A stretch of 64,000 nucleotides of DNA from Ruegeria sp. AD91A (GCF_003443535.1 NZ_CP031947.1:62001-126000), one strand, 5' to 3'; positions 1 to 9,431 are shown, numbered from the stretch's first letter. Translations and numbers: made by a program. Notes: generated by a model from the letters alone, not told the origin.

Positions 1-2
1 AC

Positions 3-158
3 GGGTCACGGGAAAGCTTCGAAACCAGTGATATTCATCTTGAGACGTTACGTGCGTTCCGAGAGTTCAACAGCCACATTGCATCTATTGCGTACCCGGT
101 TCTGTACCAGAATGGCCAGCTTCTGGAGACGCGGTTGATCGACGAAATTGCGGAGTAG
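3..158 (+). CDS. C-terminal end of an unidentified protein (5' truncated by window edge)
   Basis: An open frame enters from the left edge and ends at TAG 156-158, giving about 51 residues that end LLETRLIDEIAE. The composition (mixed hydrophobic and charged, no low complexity) looks like genuine coding sequence. The upstream part lies outside the window, so neither start nor family can be determined. It is followed by a long non-coding gap, so it appears to be the last gene of a plus-strand unit. I do not recognise the family. Confidence 0.5.
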   Translation, partial: GSRESFETSDIHLETLRAFREFNSHIASIAYPVLYQNGQLLETRLIDEIAE

Positions 159-802
159 CCGAAAGCCAAGGAGAGTTCGCTCTCAAATCTGCAAAAGCAA
201 AGAAACGGTGCTACACTCTTGATGACGGCAGGGAACAGGAGCCGGACTCAATGCAAGCAAGGGAAAAGAAAAGAAAAAAAACGAAAATCGAAGCATCAAA
301 GTGGCTTCAGGCTCGAAATTTGATTTTGAGATTGTTCGGCGTCTCTGGCACCTTCCGCCCGGAGCGCCGCACAAGAGATCACATCAATTCAAGTGAACCA
401 GCTTCTCCTACAGTTGAGGGCAGGTCTTCAGATGCACGATCGTACCGTTTGATGCACGGAATAGATGGCAGAATTCAAAATGTCGCAGTCCAAAAGGCGA
501 CCACGTTTTACCTGCCTTGATGCCTGATCGCGCGTCGGTTTTTTTGGGGGCTTGCGGAATCCTGACCTGTGAAAATCTCAGTTTTCAGCAACGCCGCGGG
601 GTATGGAGGGTGTGACCGTCGCTTGGTAACGTGTTCGCGTGAACCTGCCGTTTGGAGCACTCAAAAACGGCCAATCTGTTTGCGGCTGCCTGCTAGCACG
701 GCATTGTTTCTAAAGCGAAAGGAATGAGCCTTCCGCTGGTGTGTTCAAAGCTGTGCAACTAAACCAAAAACAGAAGGCAAATAAGTCCCTCGACAATCGA
801 TA
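159..802. other. Intergenic stretch without a recognisable gene
   Basis: About 640 bases between the partial gene and the end of the Lrp regulator. The short open frames here have unremarkable translations rich in Arg/Ser/Lys and no good ribosome binding site. A T-run near 537-546 follows GC-rich sequence but I could not find a convincing stem in front of it. I see no tRNA or transposon end. Confidence 0.5.
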
Positions 803-1270
803 TCAACAAGAAGGAATGGGCAGGGCATTGCTGCGTTTGATTTCGCGGAGAACGACATTCGTTTGCGCGCTTTCCACTGCCGGCAGGCGAAACAGGAATT
901 CTTCGAGAAAAACGTTATACGCCCCGATATCCTTGCAGATCACCCGCATGTGGTAGTCTGCCTGCCCGGTCGTTGCGTAGCATTCCATTACTTCCGGGCG
1001 CGTCTCGATCGCTGCAATGAACTGCTCTAGATGTTCTGGATTGTGCCGGGTCAGATGTACATGCACCAGGGCCTGAAATGAAAGCCCGGCGTATTCAGGC
1101 GACAATTCGGCACGGTACTGCGAAATCAGGCCGGCCTCTTCAAACACGCGGACTCGACGCCAGCAGGCAGAAGATGACATGCCCACCCGTTCAGCAAGGT
1201 CAGCGTTTGAGATGCGGCAATCATTCTGAAGGATCGCGAGAAGTTGGCAGTCACGTGAGTCGAAAAGCAT
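803..1270 (-). CDS. Lrp/AsnC family transcriptional regulator
   Basis: A protein of about 155 residues from ATG at 1270; an upstream TTG at 1321 is a less likely start. The N-terminal part has the AsnC-type winged helix-turn-helix (DCQLLAILQND, then NADLAERVGMSSSACWRRV). The C-terminal part is the RAM ligand-binding domain (EVMECYATTGQADYHMRV). Lrp proteins bind amino acids and form octamers or hexadecamers that wrap promoter DNA. It is divergent from the indolepyruvate oxidoreductase gene with a 126-nt gap that holds three related AT-rich motifs, so it probably controls that gene and itself in response to an aromatic or branched-chain amino acid. The effector is inferred, not visible. Confidence 0.88.
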   Translation of the reverse strand: MLFDSRDCQLLAILQNDCRISNADLAERVGMSSSACWRRVRVFEEAGLISQYRAELSPEYAGLSFQALVHVHLTRHNPEHLEQFIAAIETRPEVMECYATTGQADYHMRVICKDIGAYNVFLEEFLFRLPAVESAQTNVVLREIKRSNALPIPSC

Positions 1271-1272
1271 CC

Positions 1273-1379
1273 GGGAAAAATACCCTAAATTTCGACAAAA
1301 GAAGAGAGAATTTTTCAACAATACACGGTATTTTCGGGAAAGCAGAACAGATTCCTCAAAAAATATCGGTAAAATACCC
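1273..1379. promoter_or_regulatory. Three related AT-rich motifs in the Lrp/IOR divergent promoter
   Basis: GGGAAAAATACCC at 1273-1285, GGTATTTTCGGG at 1327-1338 (reverse complement CCCGAAAATACC) and GGTAAAATACCC at 1368-1379 share the core AAAATACC. They occupy most of the 126-nt gap between the divergent lrp-like and ior genes. Spaced AT-rich sites are typical of Lrp-type regulators, so these are probable operators for the adjacent regulator. Confidence 0.5.
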
Positions 1380-1396
1380 AGTAACGTGAGGTATCC

Positions 1397-4300
1397 ATGA
1401 CTGACCAGTCCCTGAAATTCGAAACTTACGCCCTGTCGGACCGATACAAAGCCTCAGAGGGCCGTGTATTCCTGACAGGAACGCAAGCTCTGGTGCGCAT
1501 CATGTTAGACCAGGCCCGCAGGGACGCAGCCGCAGGAAACAATACGGCTGGGTTCATTTCCGGATATCGGGGGTCCCCCCTCGGTGGGCTGGATCTGGAG
1601 CTGTGGCGAGCGAAAGAGGAAACCGAGGCAGCCAGGATCACATTCATGCCGGCCGTAAACGAAGATCTCGGTGCCACAGCGGTTCTTGGTGCCCAGCAGG
1701 CTTCGCTTGATCCCGATTGTGAGGTCGAGGGCGTGTTTTCGATGTGGTATGGGAAGGGCCCCGGAGTCGATCGTTCAGGAGACGCGCTGCGCCATGGCAA
1801 TGCCTATGGTTCGTCGCCGAAGGGCGGTGTTCTGGTTGTCGCGGGTGACGATCATGGCTGCGTGTCTTCTTCAATGCCGCATCAGTCTGACGTCGCCTTC
1901 ATGACCTGGTTCATGCCAACGCTGAACCCGGCCAACGCGGCTGAATATCTGGAGTTCGGTGAATACGGGATCGCGCTGAGCAGATATTCAGGCACCTGGG
2001 TCGGGTTCAAGGCGATTTCGGAAACCGTGGAAAGCGGGCAATCCGTGGAGTTGAAACCGGACCGTGCATTTACCTTGCCGGAAATAGATCTGCCGCCAGG
2101 CGGTCTGCACGTCCGCAGCGCCGATTTGCCAAGCCCGGCCATCGAGACGCGGATCGAACACAAGTTGCGGGCGGTCGAGGCTTTTGTCGAAGCCAACCCG
2201 ATCGACCGGCGAATCTATGATATCAAGGATGCTCCATTCGGGATTGTCACAACGGGCAAGAGCCATCTGGACTTGATGGAAGTGCTGCGCCTTCTGGGTC
2301 TCGGCGAAAGCGGATGCCGCCGTTTGGGCATCGACATTTACAAGGTCGGGATGGTTTGGCCTTTGGCACGGCGCGATGCGCTGTCTTTTGTCCGTGGCAA
2401 AAAAGAGGTGCTGGTCGTCGAGGAAAAACGCGGGATCATCGAAAGCCAGTTCAAGGAATACTTCTATGACTGGCCGGGGGACAAACCCGAAAAGATGGTT
2501 GGAAAACACCGCGCGGCAGGCGATCCATTGATTCCCTGGACCGGAGAGTTGAGCCCGTTGAACCTGATTCCGGTCGTTGCAGAGCGACTCGACCGTTTTT
2601 TTCCGGAAGAAGGATTCTTGGAAAAGGCGAAGGCGCTGACGGACGAACCGCCATCTGTTCTGAATGTTCCGGGTGCGGTCAGGTCACCATATTTTTGCTC
2701 GGGTTGCCCCCACAACACGTCCACCAAAGTCCCGGATGGAAGCACGGCTGCGTCAGGCATCGGCTGTCACGTGATGGCAAGTTGGATGAACCGCAACACG
2801 GTCGGTTATGCGCAGATGGGTGGCGAAGGTGTGCCGCATGTTGTTGCCTCGAAATTCAATGGCAACAAACATATCTTTCAAAACCTTGGCGAGGGAACTT
2901 GGTATCATTCCGGGTCGCTTGCCATTCGCCAGGCCGTTGCGGCAGGTACAAACATCACTTACAAGATCCTTTACAATGATGCAGTGGCAATGACGGGGGG
3001 GCAGCCTGTTGATGGCCCTATCAGCGTTTCCGGGATCGCCCAGACCTGTCGCGCAGAAGGCGTGGACCGGATCGCGTTAATTTCAGACGATATTACAAAA
3101 TTCGATTCCAGAGATTTTCCGGCACGAACGAGCTTTCACCCCCGGGAAGAGATGGATGCCGTGCAGCGTGAGTTGCGTGACATCGAAGGTGTAACGGTTT
3201 TGATTTACGAGCAGACCTGCGCCACCGAGAAGCGTCGTCGCCGCAAGCGTGGAAAAACAGAAGACCCCAAACGATTTGCTTTCATCAACCCCGCGGTGTG
3301 CGAAGGCTGCGGCGATTGCTCTGTCGAAAGCAACTGCCTGAGTATTGAACCATTGGAAACCCCATTGGGCCGCAAGCGAATGGTCAACCTGAACTCCTGC
3401 AACAAGGACTTTTCCTGCCTGAACGGGTTTTGCCCCAGTTTCATTTCCGTGGAAGGGGCGATACGGCGAAAAGAACCCAAGCAAAAACTGGATATCCCGT
3501 CACTTCTTGCCAAGGTTCCCGACCCGCAGCTTCCTGACCTGGACGCGCCGCACGACCTTCTGGTCGGTGGGGTCGGTGGTACCGGTGTCGTAACAGTGGG
3601 CGCCGTTCTGACGATGGCGGCGCATTTGGAAGGCAAAGGCGCCAGCGTGCTGGATTTCACCGGGTTCGCCCAGAAATTCGGTACGGTTGTCGGCTATGTT
3701 CGCATTGCCCGCACGCCCGACGAAATCAATCAGGTCCGAATTGAGGCCAAAAGCGCCGACGCCGTCATTGGGTGTGATGTGGTCGTGTCTTCGGCGCCCA
3801 AAGCCTCGGTTCACTATCGCAAAGGCACAAAAGTCGTACTGAACCGTGCGGAAATGCCAACAGGTGACCTTGTTTTGCAGCGCGATGCCCAGCTCAAGGT
3901 CGATGAACGAGAAGCGTTGATACGCCGGACCGTCGGCGAAGAAAATGTCTTCGGTTTGGATGCAAACCAATTGGCGGTGGATTTGCTGGGGGACTCGGTT
4001 TTCGCCAATACCTTGCTGTTTGGTGTCGCGTGGCAGCTGGGGAACATTCCGATCAGTGAGGTTGCGATCAAACAGGCGATCAAGCTCAATGGAACCGCGA
4101 TCGAGGCCAACGCGATGGCCTTTGATCTCGGGCGGGTGATCGCAGCAAACCCACAGGTGCTGAATGCAAAGGAGAAGAGGTCTTCGCAAGAATCCGCGCA
4201 GCAGATAATCGATTACCGGTCCGACGAATTGGCGACCTACCACGATGACGCTTACGCGCAACAGTACCGGGATCGCTTGGCCCGGCTGTCCGCAGCACTG

Positions 4301-4858
4301 CCTGATCAGATACGGGAGAAAGCGCTTTCGCTTGCGGCAAAATCCTTGTTCCGTCTCATGGCAATCAAGGACGAATACGAGGTCGCCCGGTTGCTGACAT
4401 CGCGACAATTCGAGAAACAACTACAGTCCGAGTTCGAGGGGGATTTTCGGATCAAATACCACCTCGCCCCTCCGGTTTTAGGTGGTCAGAAGGATGCACG
4501 CGGACGGCCGCGAAAGCGAAGCTACGGTGGTTGGATGACCCCCGTCCTGAGGCTCCTTTCCCGTGTACGCAGGATTCGCGGAGGATGGCTTGATCCGTTC
4601 CGGTTTTCAAGGGACCGCAAGCTTGAAAACGAAACCCAGGCCTGGTTTCTGAGTGTGTTGGACCGCATCGAAGAGGCCAACCCCGAACTGGAGGCGGAAA
4701 CCTGCCTGAAAATCCTGTCAGCCCCGCTGGATATCCGCGGCTTTGGTCCGGTGCGCGAAGCGGCAACACGAACCGTACGTGCTGATGTAGATGCCATGCT
4801 GAACGTGATCGGAGAACAGCGAAGTGATGCGCAGGGCTTTGCTTCTCATAAGGCTTGA
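1397..4858 (+). CDS. Indolepyruvate ferredoxin oxidoreductase family protein (fused alpha/beta type)
   Basis: A single 1153-residue chain combining the parts of IorA and IorB. The family oxidatively decarboxylates aryl- or branched-chain 2-oxoacids from amino-acid transamination to acyl-CoA, reducing ferredoxin. The N-terminal third is the pyrimidine-binding domain of pyruvate:ferredoxin oxidoreductases (GNNTAGFISGYRGSPLGG). A TPP-binding region follows (SGCPHNTST, GIGCHVMASW, GQPVDGPIS). A Cys-rich insert around residues 635-680 has CEGCGDC and further Cys pairs fit for iron-sulfur binding. The gamma-type domain follows (GGVGGTGVVTVGAVL). The C-terminal 200 residues belong to the long proteobacterial form. 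It stands alone, with the divergent Lrp regulator beside it. Exact substrate is not readable from sequence. Confidence 0.9.
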   Translation: MTDQSLKFETYALSDRYKASEGRVFLTGTQALVRIMLDQARRDAAAGNNTAGFISGYRGSPLGGLDLELWRAKEETEAARITFMPAVNEDLGATAVLGAQQASLDPDCEVEGVFSMWYGKGPGVDRSGDALRHGNAYGSSPKGGVLVVAGDDHGCVSSSMPHQSDVAFMTWFMPTLNPANAAEYLEFGEYGIALSRYSGTWVGFKAISETVESGQSVELKPDRAFTLPEIDLPPGGLHVRSADLPSPAIETRIEHKLRAVEAFVEANPIDRRIYDIKDAPFGIVTTGKSHLDLMEVLRLLGLGESGCRRLGIDIYKVGMVWPLARRDALSFVRGKKEVLVVEEKRGIIESQFKEYFYDWPGDKPEKMVGKHRAAGDPLIPWTGELSPLNLIPVVAERLDRFFPEEGFLEKAKALTDEPPSVLNVPGAVRSPYFCSGCPHNTSTKVPDGSTAASGIGCHVMASWMNRNTVGYAQMGGEGVPHVVASKFNGNKHIFQNLGEGTWYHSGSLAIRQAVAAGTNITYKILYNDAVAMTGGQPVDGPISVSGIAQTCRAEGVDRIALISDDITKFDSRDFPARTSFHPREEMDAVQRELRDIEGVTVLIYEQTCATEKRRRRKRGKTEDPKRFAFINPAVCEGCGDCSVESNCLSIEPLETPLGRKRMVNLNSCNKDFSCLNGFCPSFISVEGAIRRKEPKQKLDIPSLLAKVPDPQLPDLDAPHDLLVGGVGGTGVVTVGAVLTMAAHLEGKGASVLDFTGFAQKFGTVVGYVRIARTPDEINQVRIEAKSADAVIGCDVVVSSAPKASVHYRKGTKVVLNRAEMPTGDLVLQRDAQLKVDEREALIRRTVGEENVFGLDANQLAVDLLGDSVFANTLLFGVAWQLGNIPISEVAIKQAIKLNGTAIEANAMAFDLGRVIAANPQVLNAKEKRSSQESAQQIIDYRSDELATYHDDAYAQQYRDRLARLSAALPDQIREKALSLAAKSLFRLMAIKDEYEVARLLTSRQFEKQLQSEFEGDFRIKYHLAPPVLGGQKDARGRPRKRSYGGWMTPVLRLLSRVRRIRGGWLDPFRFSRDRKLENETQAWFLSVLDRIEEANPELEAETCLKILSAPLDIRGFGPVREAATRTVRADVDAMLNVIGEQRSDAQGFASHKA

Positions 4859-5156
4859 ACGTTCTTTCCGAAATCTGTCCGGAAACGCGGATTTCAGGCG
4901 GGGCTGAACGGATCTGAACCCCCGCACATCGCGATGAAATGGGCTGCTGTCTGTGCAATGGTGCGACATAATCCGGATCACGTTCGGACGCCACCGGCAG
5001 CGGCGCGACGCCGCCACCGGATAGGCAGATGTGGCTAAACCTTCGTCACGGGCATTGCGTTGGCGGAGGCCGTCTTGCTCCGGCTCTGGGTTGACGAGTA
5101 AGGGACCTGTAAGTGTTTTTCACCCAATCGGCTTTCATTGTCTCTGGCCCCTGAGA
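4859..5156. other. Gap between converging genes, with one weak hairpin
   Basis: About 300 bases between the converging ior gene and the last gene of the minus-strand catabolic run. A stem GCGGGG (4898-4903) / CCCCGC (4920-4925) could help terminate ior but has no T-tract. No gene is supported here. Confidence 0.4.
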
Positions 5157-5852
5157 TCAGACCCTTGCTTTTTCAAAGGCGGCCCAGGCGGTTTCGAATG
5201 CTTCGAAATCAAACGCGGGCTCGCGGGCTGCGTCCAAAACAATACGTTCTGTCGCCAAAAGCTTTTGGATAGCACCTTCCAATTGATCGACGACATCATT
5301 CGGTATGACCAAAGCGCCATGACGATCGGCGTGAACCAGATCACCGGACTCAACTGTCAGACCAAAAATCGAAACTTGAGTGTCAACCTCGCGGACGTGG
5401 ACGAAACCATGGCTCGGTCCGATGGAACCAGCGACAACCGGGAACCCTTGGGGCAAATCCCCGAGATCCCGCATGACACCATTGGTCAGAGCCCCCGACA
5501 TGCCGAATCCCTTGTGAACTGTCGTATTGATCTCACCCCAGTAAGCGCCGATACAATCAGGATAATCCAGATCCTCGACCACGGCGATTGAAGGGCCGGG
5601 TGCCTCGGCCATGTACTTGTAATAAGCCATACGTCGGGCTTTGATGACTTCGGGCGGCTCGGTCGGGGGATTGACCGCAGCGATCTTGGCAGTGCGGGCA
5701 TAGCCGACGATGGCAGGCCCTTCGGGGGCAGAGCTTAGCATGGTGCCACGCGTGAACCTGTCGAACCCGCGCTTGCCCTGCGCCACCTCGATGGCATTGC
5801 AGACAGTTGGTGTGTCGACTTTGCGGAGCAAAGACAAAAGGGTCGGGGTCAT
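5157..5852 (-). CDS. RraA family protein, probable 4-hydroxy-2-oxoacid aldolase / oxaloacetate decarboxylase type
   Basis: A 231-residue protein with the RraA fold signature: a Gly-rich segment followed by the R-D pair (SGALTNGVMRDLGDLP) and GSIGPSHGFVHV. Members without the E. coli RNase E inhibitor role are divalent-metal class II aldolases that cleave 4-hydroxy-4-methyl-2-oxoglutarate-like acids or decarboxylate oxaloacetate. Its start overlaps the stop of the upstream hydrolase (ATGA), so it is the last gene of the minus-strand catabolic run. In that context it may perform the final C-C cleavage that feeds central metabolism; this is inference. Confidence 0.8.
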   Translation of the reverse strand: MTPTLLSLLRKVDTPTVCNAIEVAQGKRGFDRFTRGTMLSSAPEGPAIVGYARTAKIAAVNPPTEPPEVIKARRMAYYKYMAEAPGPSIAVVEDLDYPDCIGAYWGEINTTVHKGFGMSGALTNGVMRDLGDLPQGFPVVAGSIGPSHGFVHVREVDTQVSIFGLTVESGDLVHADRHGALVIPNDVVDQLEGAIQKLLATERIVLDAAREPAFDFEAFETAWAAFEKARV

Positions 5853-6544
5853 GTGTCCTCCAGCCAGCGGGACAGCGCCGCTGTTGTTTTTTCAGGTTGT
5901 TCCAAAGTCGGGAGGTGACCCGCGTCGTCGATGATCTCGAGCGAGCTTTGTGGCAGCAGGTCATGCAAAAGTCGGTGGCGTTCAACATTGCAAAGCCGGT
6001 CTTCACGCCCGCACAAAACCATAGCCCTTCCGGTATAAGCCGTCAGTGTCTTGCTTTGGTCAGGGCGGTTCATAAGTGCCTTGGACTGACTTATGAAAAC
6101 GTCAGGGCCCAAGTCGGCGGCCATTGCCATGCACAGATCCAGGATCGCCTCTCGGTTCGGTCCATCAGCCAGGTAACCGGGCTTCATCTCGTCACGCATC
6201 ACGGTCCTCAGCTGACCGTTGCGAACGGCGGACATCTGGGGCGAGCGACGCGCTTTTACCTCTGGCTTTTCCGCCAGTGGATTGGTGTCAAGCAAAGCCA
6301 GATGCGAAACACGTTCAGGGGCTTGGCGCGCTATTTCCATCGCCACGATACCCCCCATGGACAACCCGGCCAGCGTGAAAACCGGTGGCGCATTTCTGAG
6401 GATATCGTGCGCCATGGCCTCAACGCTGTCGTGGTGAGACAACGGAAAGGTCATCACGGGCATTCTGCCCGACAGAGCATTGATCTGGGGGCCAAAAAGC
6501 CGGGCATCACACATCATGCCCGGCAAGAAGATCAGAGGTTTCAT
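5849..6544 (-). CDS. Alpha/beta hydrolase
   Basis: A 231-residue soluble alpha/beta hydrolase. The nucleophile elbow is GLSMGG, an acidic residue follows in LCGREDRL, and the catalytic His is in DDAGHLPTLEQP, so the Ser-Asp-His triad looks complete. The overall pattern resembles small esterases and enol-lactonases. It overlaps by ATGA both the upstream MetE-like gene and the downstream RraA gene, so all three are translated together. Likely it hydrolyses an ester or lactone intermediate of the pathway; the substrate is unknown. Confidence 0.8.
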   Translation of the reverse strand: MKPLIFLPGMMCDARLFGPQINALSGRMPVMTFPLSHHDSVEAMAHDILRNAPPVFTLAGLSMGGIVAMEIARQAPERVSHLALLDTNPLAEKPEVKARRSPQMSAVRNGQLRTVMRDEMKPGYLADGPNREAILDLCMAMAADLGPDVFISQSKALMNRPDQSKTLTAYTGRAMVLCGREDRLCNVERHRLLHDLLPQSSLEIIDDAGHLPTLEQPEKTTAALSRWLEDT

Positions 6545-7665
6545 GCTGAGGCCAGCTTTGCCCCTTCGGACAACGCCGCCAGCTTGGCATAGGCGATCTG
6601 GGGATCAACGGCGCCGAATCCCGCAAAAGTGCCAAAGCCGCAATCGCTGCCCGCGATCACCCGGTCCGCCCCCACGATTTCTGTGAACCGGTCGATCCGT
6701 TGGGCCACAAGTTCGGGATGTTCGACGAAATTGGTTGTGGTGTCGACCACGCCGGGCACCAGCACCTTGTCATCGGGAATCTCGGCCTTGCGGTCCCGGA
6801 AGACAGTCCATTCATGGGCATGCCGCGGATTCGACGTTTCGAACAGGACATAGCGCGACTTGGTCGCCATCAGGGTGTTGAAAACCTTGTCCATGGCGAT
6901 GTCACAGCAATGCGGGCCTTCGTAGTTGCCCCAGCATATATGTACCCGTACGCGATCCTGCGGGACGTTCTGAAGCGCGTGGTTCAGGGCCTCGACATGC
7001 ATGTTGGCTATCTTGATGAACTCATCGTCCGACAGGTCGGTGAACAGCATGTGGCGCGACAAGGCGAGGTCGGGGCAATCCAGTTGCAGGTCCAAACCGG
7101 CGGTAACGATGGTTTCATATTCTTCCTTCATTGCGTCGGCCAACGCAGCCAGGTAGGCCTCGCGCGTCGGGTAGAAATCATTCTGCAAAAACAGCGAGAT
7201 CACTCCGGGAGACGCGGCATTCATGAAACCACGCTCGGCCCCGTGCCGAGCCATGGCCGCCTTGAGGTTGGCGATGTCTTTTTGTAACTCGCCTTGCCCC
7301 TTTGATCGCACCTCACCCGTGCACATCGGCCTTGTGTATTGTGGCGTACCGCCGTCATCGGCCAGTCTTTGCAGAAAGCCGGGGAACATTTTCAAGTCTG
7401 CCGGCGCGTTACGAGGGCTGTCGCCCGAAAACCCGGTATAACGATCCTTGACATAGGTCGCATAGGAGATTTTCGAAGTTTCGCCGTCGCTGACAATATC
7501 AACACCGGCTTCGACCTGTTTGCGCACCGTTTCGGCCACGGCGTTGGCCATGCAGGTATCAAAGGCGCCTGTGTCATAGGGTTCATCGTTTTCGCGGGCA
7601 AAAATAAAATCCACGACGTCCTGCGTTCGGGGCAGAGAGCCAACATGTGTGGTTTTTACGGTCAT
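6541..7665 (-). CDS. MetE C-terminal-domain-like protein (cobalamin-independent methionine synthase superfamily)
   Basis: A 374-residue TIM-barrel protein that starts with the family hallmark TTHVGSLPR. The thiol-activating zinc site appears retained: HIC in VRVHICWGNYEGPH and the later Cys in GSDCGFGTF. At 374 residues it has only the catalytic barrel, not the two-barrel MetE, so it probably does not use methyltetrahydropteroyl-triglutamate. Relatives transfer alkyl groups to thiols, including methionine synthases of the short type and epoxyalkane:coenzyme M transferase. The gene follows a SAM-dependent methyltransferase gene by 10 nt and overlaps the hydrolase gene by 4. A role in moving or removing a methyl or alkyl group of the pathway substrate is inferred. 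Confidence 0.8.
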   Translation of the reverse strand: MTVKTTHVGSLPRTQDVVDFIFARENDEPYDTGAFDTCMANAVAETVRKQVEAGVDIVSDGETSKISYATYVKDRYTGFSGDSPRNAPADLKMFPGFLQRLADDGGTPQYTRPMCTGEVRSKGQGELQKDIANLKAAMARHGAERGFMNAASPGVISLFLQNDFYPTREAYLAALADAMKEEYETIVTAGLDLQLDCPDLALSRHMLFTDLSDDEFIKIANMHVEALNHALQNVPQDRVRVHICWGNYEGPHCCDIAMDKVFNTLMATKSRYVLFETSNPRHAHEWTVFRDRKAEIPDDKVLVPGVVDTTTNFVEHPELVAQRIDRFTEIVGADRVIAGSDCGFGTFAGFGAVDPQIAYAKLAALSEGAKLASA

Positions 7666-7675
7666 TGGGACCTCC

Positions 7676-8278
7676 TTAGATCTTTCGTGCCATCAGGATC
7701 GTGTGGCTTTGGGCTTCAGGGTCTTCGGCCAGGTATCCGGTCATTTGCAGCCCGTTTTTCTCGAGACACTCGGCGTAACCCGCCGGGGACAGCGAGGCGT
7801 GGTACACTAGTTCTGATCCCACCGTGCCGCTGACCTCTCCGGCACGAGGTCCGACAGTCAGCATGAGCATTCCTTTGGGCCGCAAATGGCGCGCCATCCG
7901 GGCGATACAGTCTTTTTGCTCATCCGCCGTAAGGTGAAAGAAGCTGTTCCAGGCGATGATACCTTCGAACTGTTGATCCAATTCAAAGCTCCGCATATCC
8001 GCGTTGCGCCAGTCCCCAGCGGGCCAACGGCCCCGCGCAATGGCAAGCATGGCGTCGGAAAAATCGATGCCTGTGACATCAAATCCTTCTGCCATGAACC
8101 ACCGTGCAATAGGGTCGCCCGAGCCACAGCCCAGATCCAATACGCGGTCACCCGGCTTCAGGCTGGCAGTGAAGCGCGCCAACCAGCGCGCTTCGAACAG
8201 GGCCTTTGAACGGCGCCTGTCATACTCTGTTGCCTGTCGCTCATAAACGGCGTGGGTGTCATTCGGGTCCGCGTTCAT
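7676..8278 (-). CDS. Class I SAM-dependent methyltransferase
   Basis: A 200-residue Rossmann-fold methyltransferase. Motif I is VLDLGCGSGDP near residues 45-56, followed by VTGIDFSDAML (motif II acidic loop) and the RNADMRSFEL segment. There is no recognition domain beyond the core, as in small-molecule methyltransferases. It overlaps the upstream cupin gene (ATGA) and precedes the MetE-like gene by 10 nt. The acceptor cannot be read from the sequence. Confidence 0.83.
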   Translation of the reverse strand: MNADPNDTHAVYERQATEYDRRRSKALFEARWLARFTASLKPGDRVLDLGCGSGDPIARWFMAEGFDVTGIDFSDAMLAIARGRWPAGDWRNADMRSFELDQQFEGIIAWNSFFHLTADEQKDCIARMARHLRPKGMLMLTVGPRAGEVSGTVGSELVYHASLSPAGYAECLEKNGLQMTGYLAEDPEAQSHTILMARKI

Positions 8279-9240
8279 TCTGTCCAGGTCGCTCCTGCCG
8301 GGTCATCGGTTGCGGTGATGCGGTACAGGCCCGCCTGTCCGGTCATCGATGGTCGAACGCCATAGGTTTCGCCGGGAAGAACCAAGGCCGTGTCGCCCAC
8401 CGAGATCGTGGTTTCGTACCCGTCAATCGCAACACGCCAGTGACCGCTGGCCGGCATCAGAACCACCGGTTTCTCTGCGGCAATCGGTTGGGTCACCGAG
8501 GATCCTCGTCCCAGGAAGTCGACCGCAAATCCGGGTTTGTCCTTGATCATTGCGTTTTCGCCAATCACCTTTGCGGGCTTTTTGGCCGACAACGCCATCA
8601 GATCCCAATACCGCGCGACGTATTTGTTGACCACATCCTCGACGGGAACCTCAGGATAGCTTTTCAGTTGTTCTTCGGTCAGCAAAGGCATCGGGCGGAC
8701 ATTATGGGGCAAGTCCTGGCCCTGTTTGGAATCGTACAGAACGCCATTGTCGCCCAGCATCAGACCATGTGCCTGCGCATCTTCGATTACCTGAGGCGCC
8801 CATGTGACGCCGCCGCCCGCATCGTCTCCGCCCAGGATTGACATGATCATTCCGTAATCCTGGCCGACATTCTCAAAGCCCCTGAAAATCCCCGTTGGAA
8901 TGTTGAAGATGTCCCCTTCCTCGGCGATGAATTCCCCGGCCGTGCCATAGCGGCCCCAAAAAAACCGCCAACGACCCTTGGCAACAAAAAAGACCTCGGC
9001 CGTGGTGTGGCTGTGCAGTGAGTTTCGGCACTTCGGCGGCTGCCCCGCGGCTCCGATGTTGAAGCCGATCTTGTCGGTGATGTGGACATGCTGGTCCGGA
9101 GATTCCGAGACGCCGCCGCCGATTATCGTAAAATTCTCTTTCTGATCGCTGCCGGGAGTATGGGCATCGATAAAAGCGGTTTTACAGGGTTGAAGCTCGC
9201 CATAGCGGACTATGCGGGAAGGGATGGATGATTTTGTCAT
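8275..9240 (-). CDS. Bicupin-type cupin-domain protein
   Basis: A 321-residue protein with two cupin-like halves. The first half has a metal-site pattern HSHTTAEVFFVAKG followed by RWRFFWG and the second-motif region EEGDIFNIPTGIFRGFENVG. The second half (residues about 255-310, SGHWRVAIDGYETTISVGDTALVLPGETYG) has the beta-barrel pattern but lacks an obvious His triad. Bicupins include dioxygenases, isomerases and sugar-binding sensors; a metal-dependent enzyme is likely here but the reaction is unknown. The gap of 191 nt upstream is the largest within the minus-strand run, so an extra promoter may sit at 9241-9431. Confidence 0.75.
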   Translation of the reverse strand: MTKSSIPSRIVRYGELQPCKTAFIDAHTPGSDQKENFTIIGGGVSESPDQHVHITDKIGFNIGAAGQPPKCRNSLHSHTTAEVFFVAKGRWRFFWGRYGTAGEFIAEEGDIFNIPTGIFRGFENVGQDYGMIMSILGGDDAGGGVTWAPQVIEDAQAHGLMLGDNGVLYDSKQGQDLPHNVRPMPLLTEEQLKSYPEVPVEDVVNKYVARYWDLMALSAKKPAKVIGENAMIKDKPGFAVDFLGRGSSVTQPIAAEKPVVLMPASGHWRVAIDGYETTISVGDTALVLPGETYGVRPSMTGQAGLYRITATDDPAGATWTE

Positions 9241-9431
9241 GACGTACGATCCGATTTAACGTTTTTGGAAAGAAAGCTCGTGTGCCCGAGCAGGACACGC
9301 CCTTACTCTCCGGGCGGGCGCAGGTTCAGTCTCCGCGCCCTAAGGCTTTGACGGTACATATGGAAACGTCGAATGGTCCGGGGCTCGGACAGACCGCCTG
9401 AAAGGATGCGATATGAGACCGGACGGCCCAC

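Noticed and set aside
251..520. Possible 89-residue protein in the left intergenic region
   Set aside because: Lys/Arg-rich start, no domain and no convincing ribosome site; looks like chance coding.
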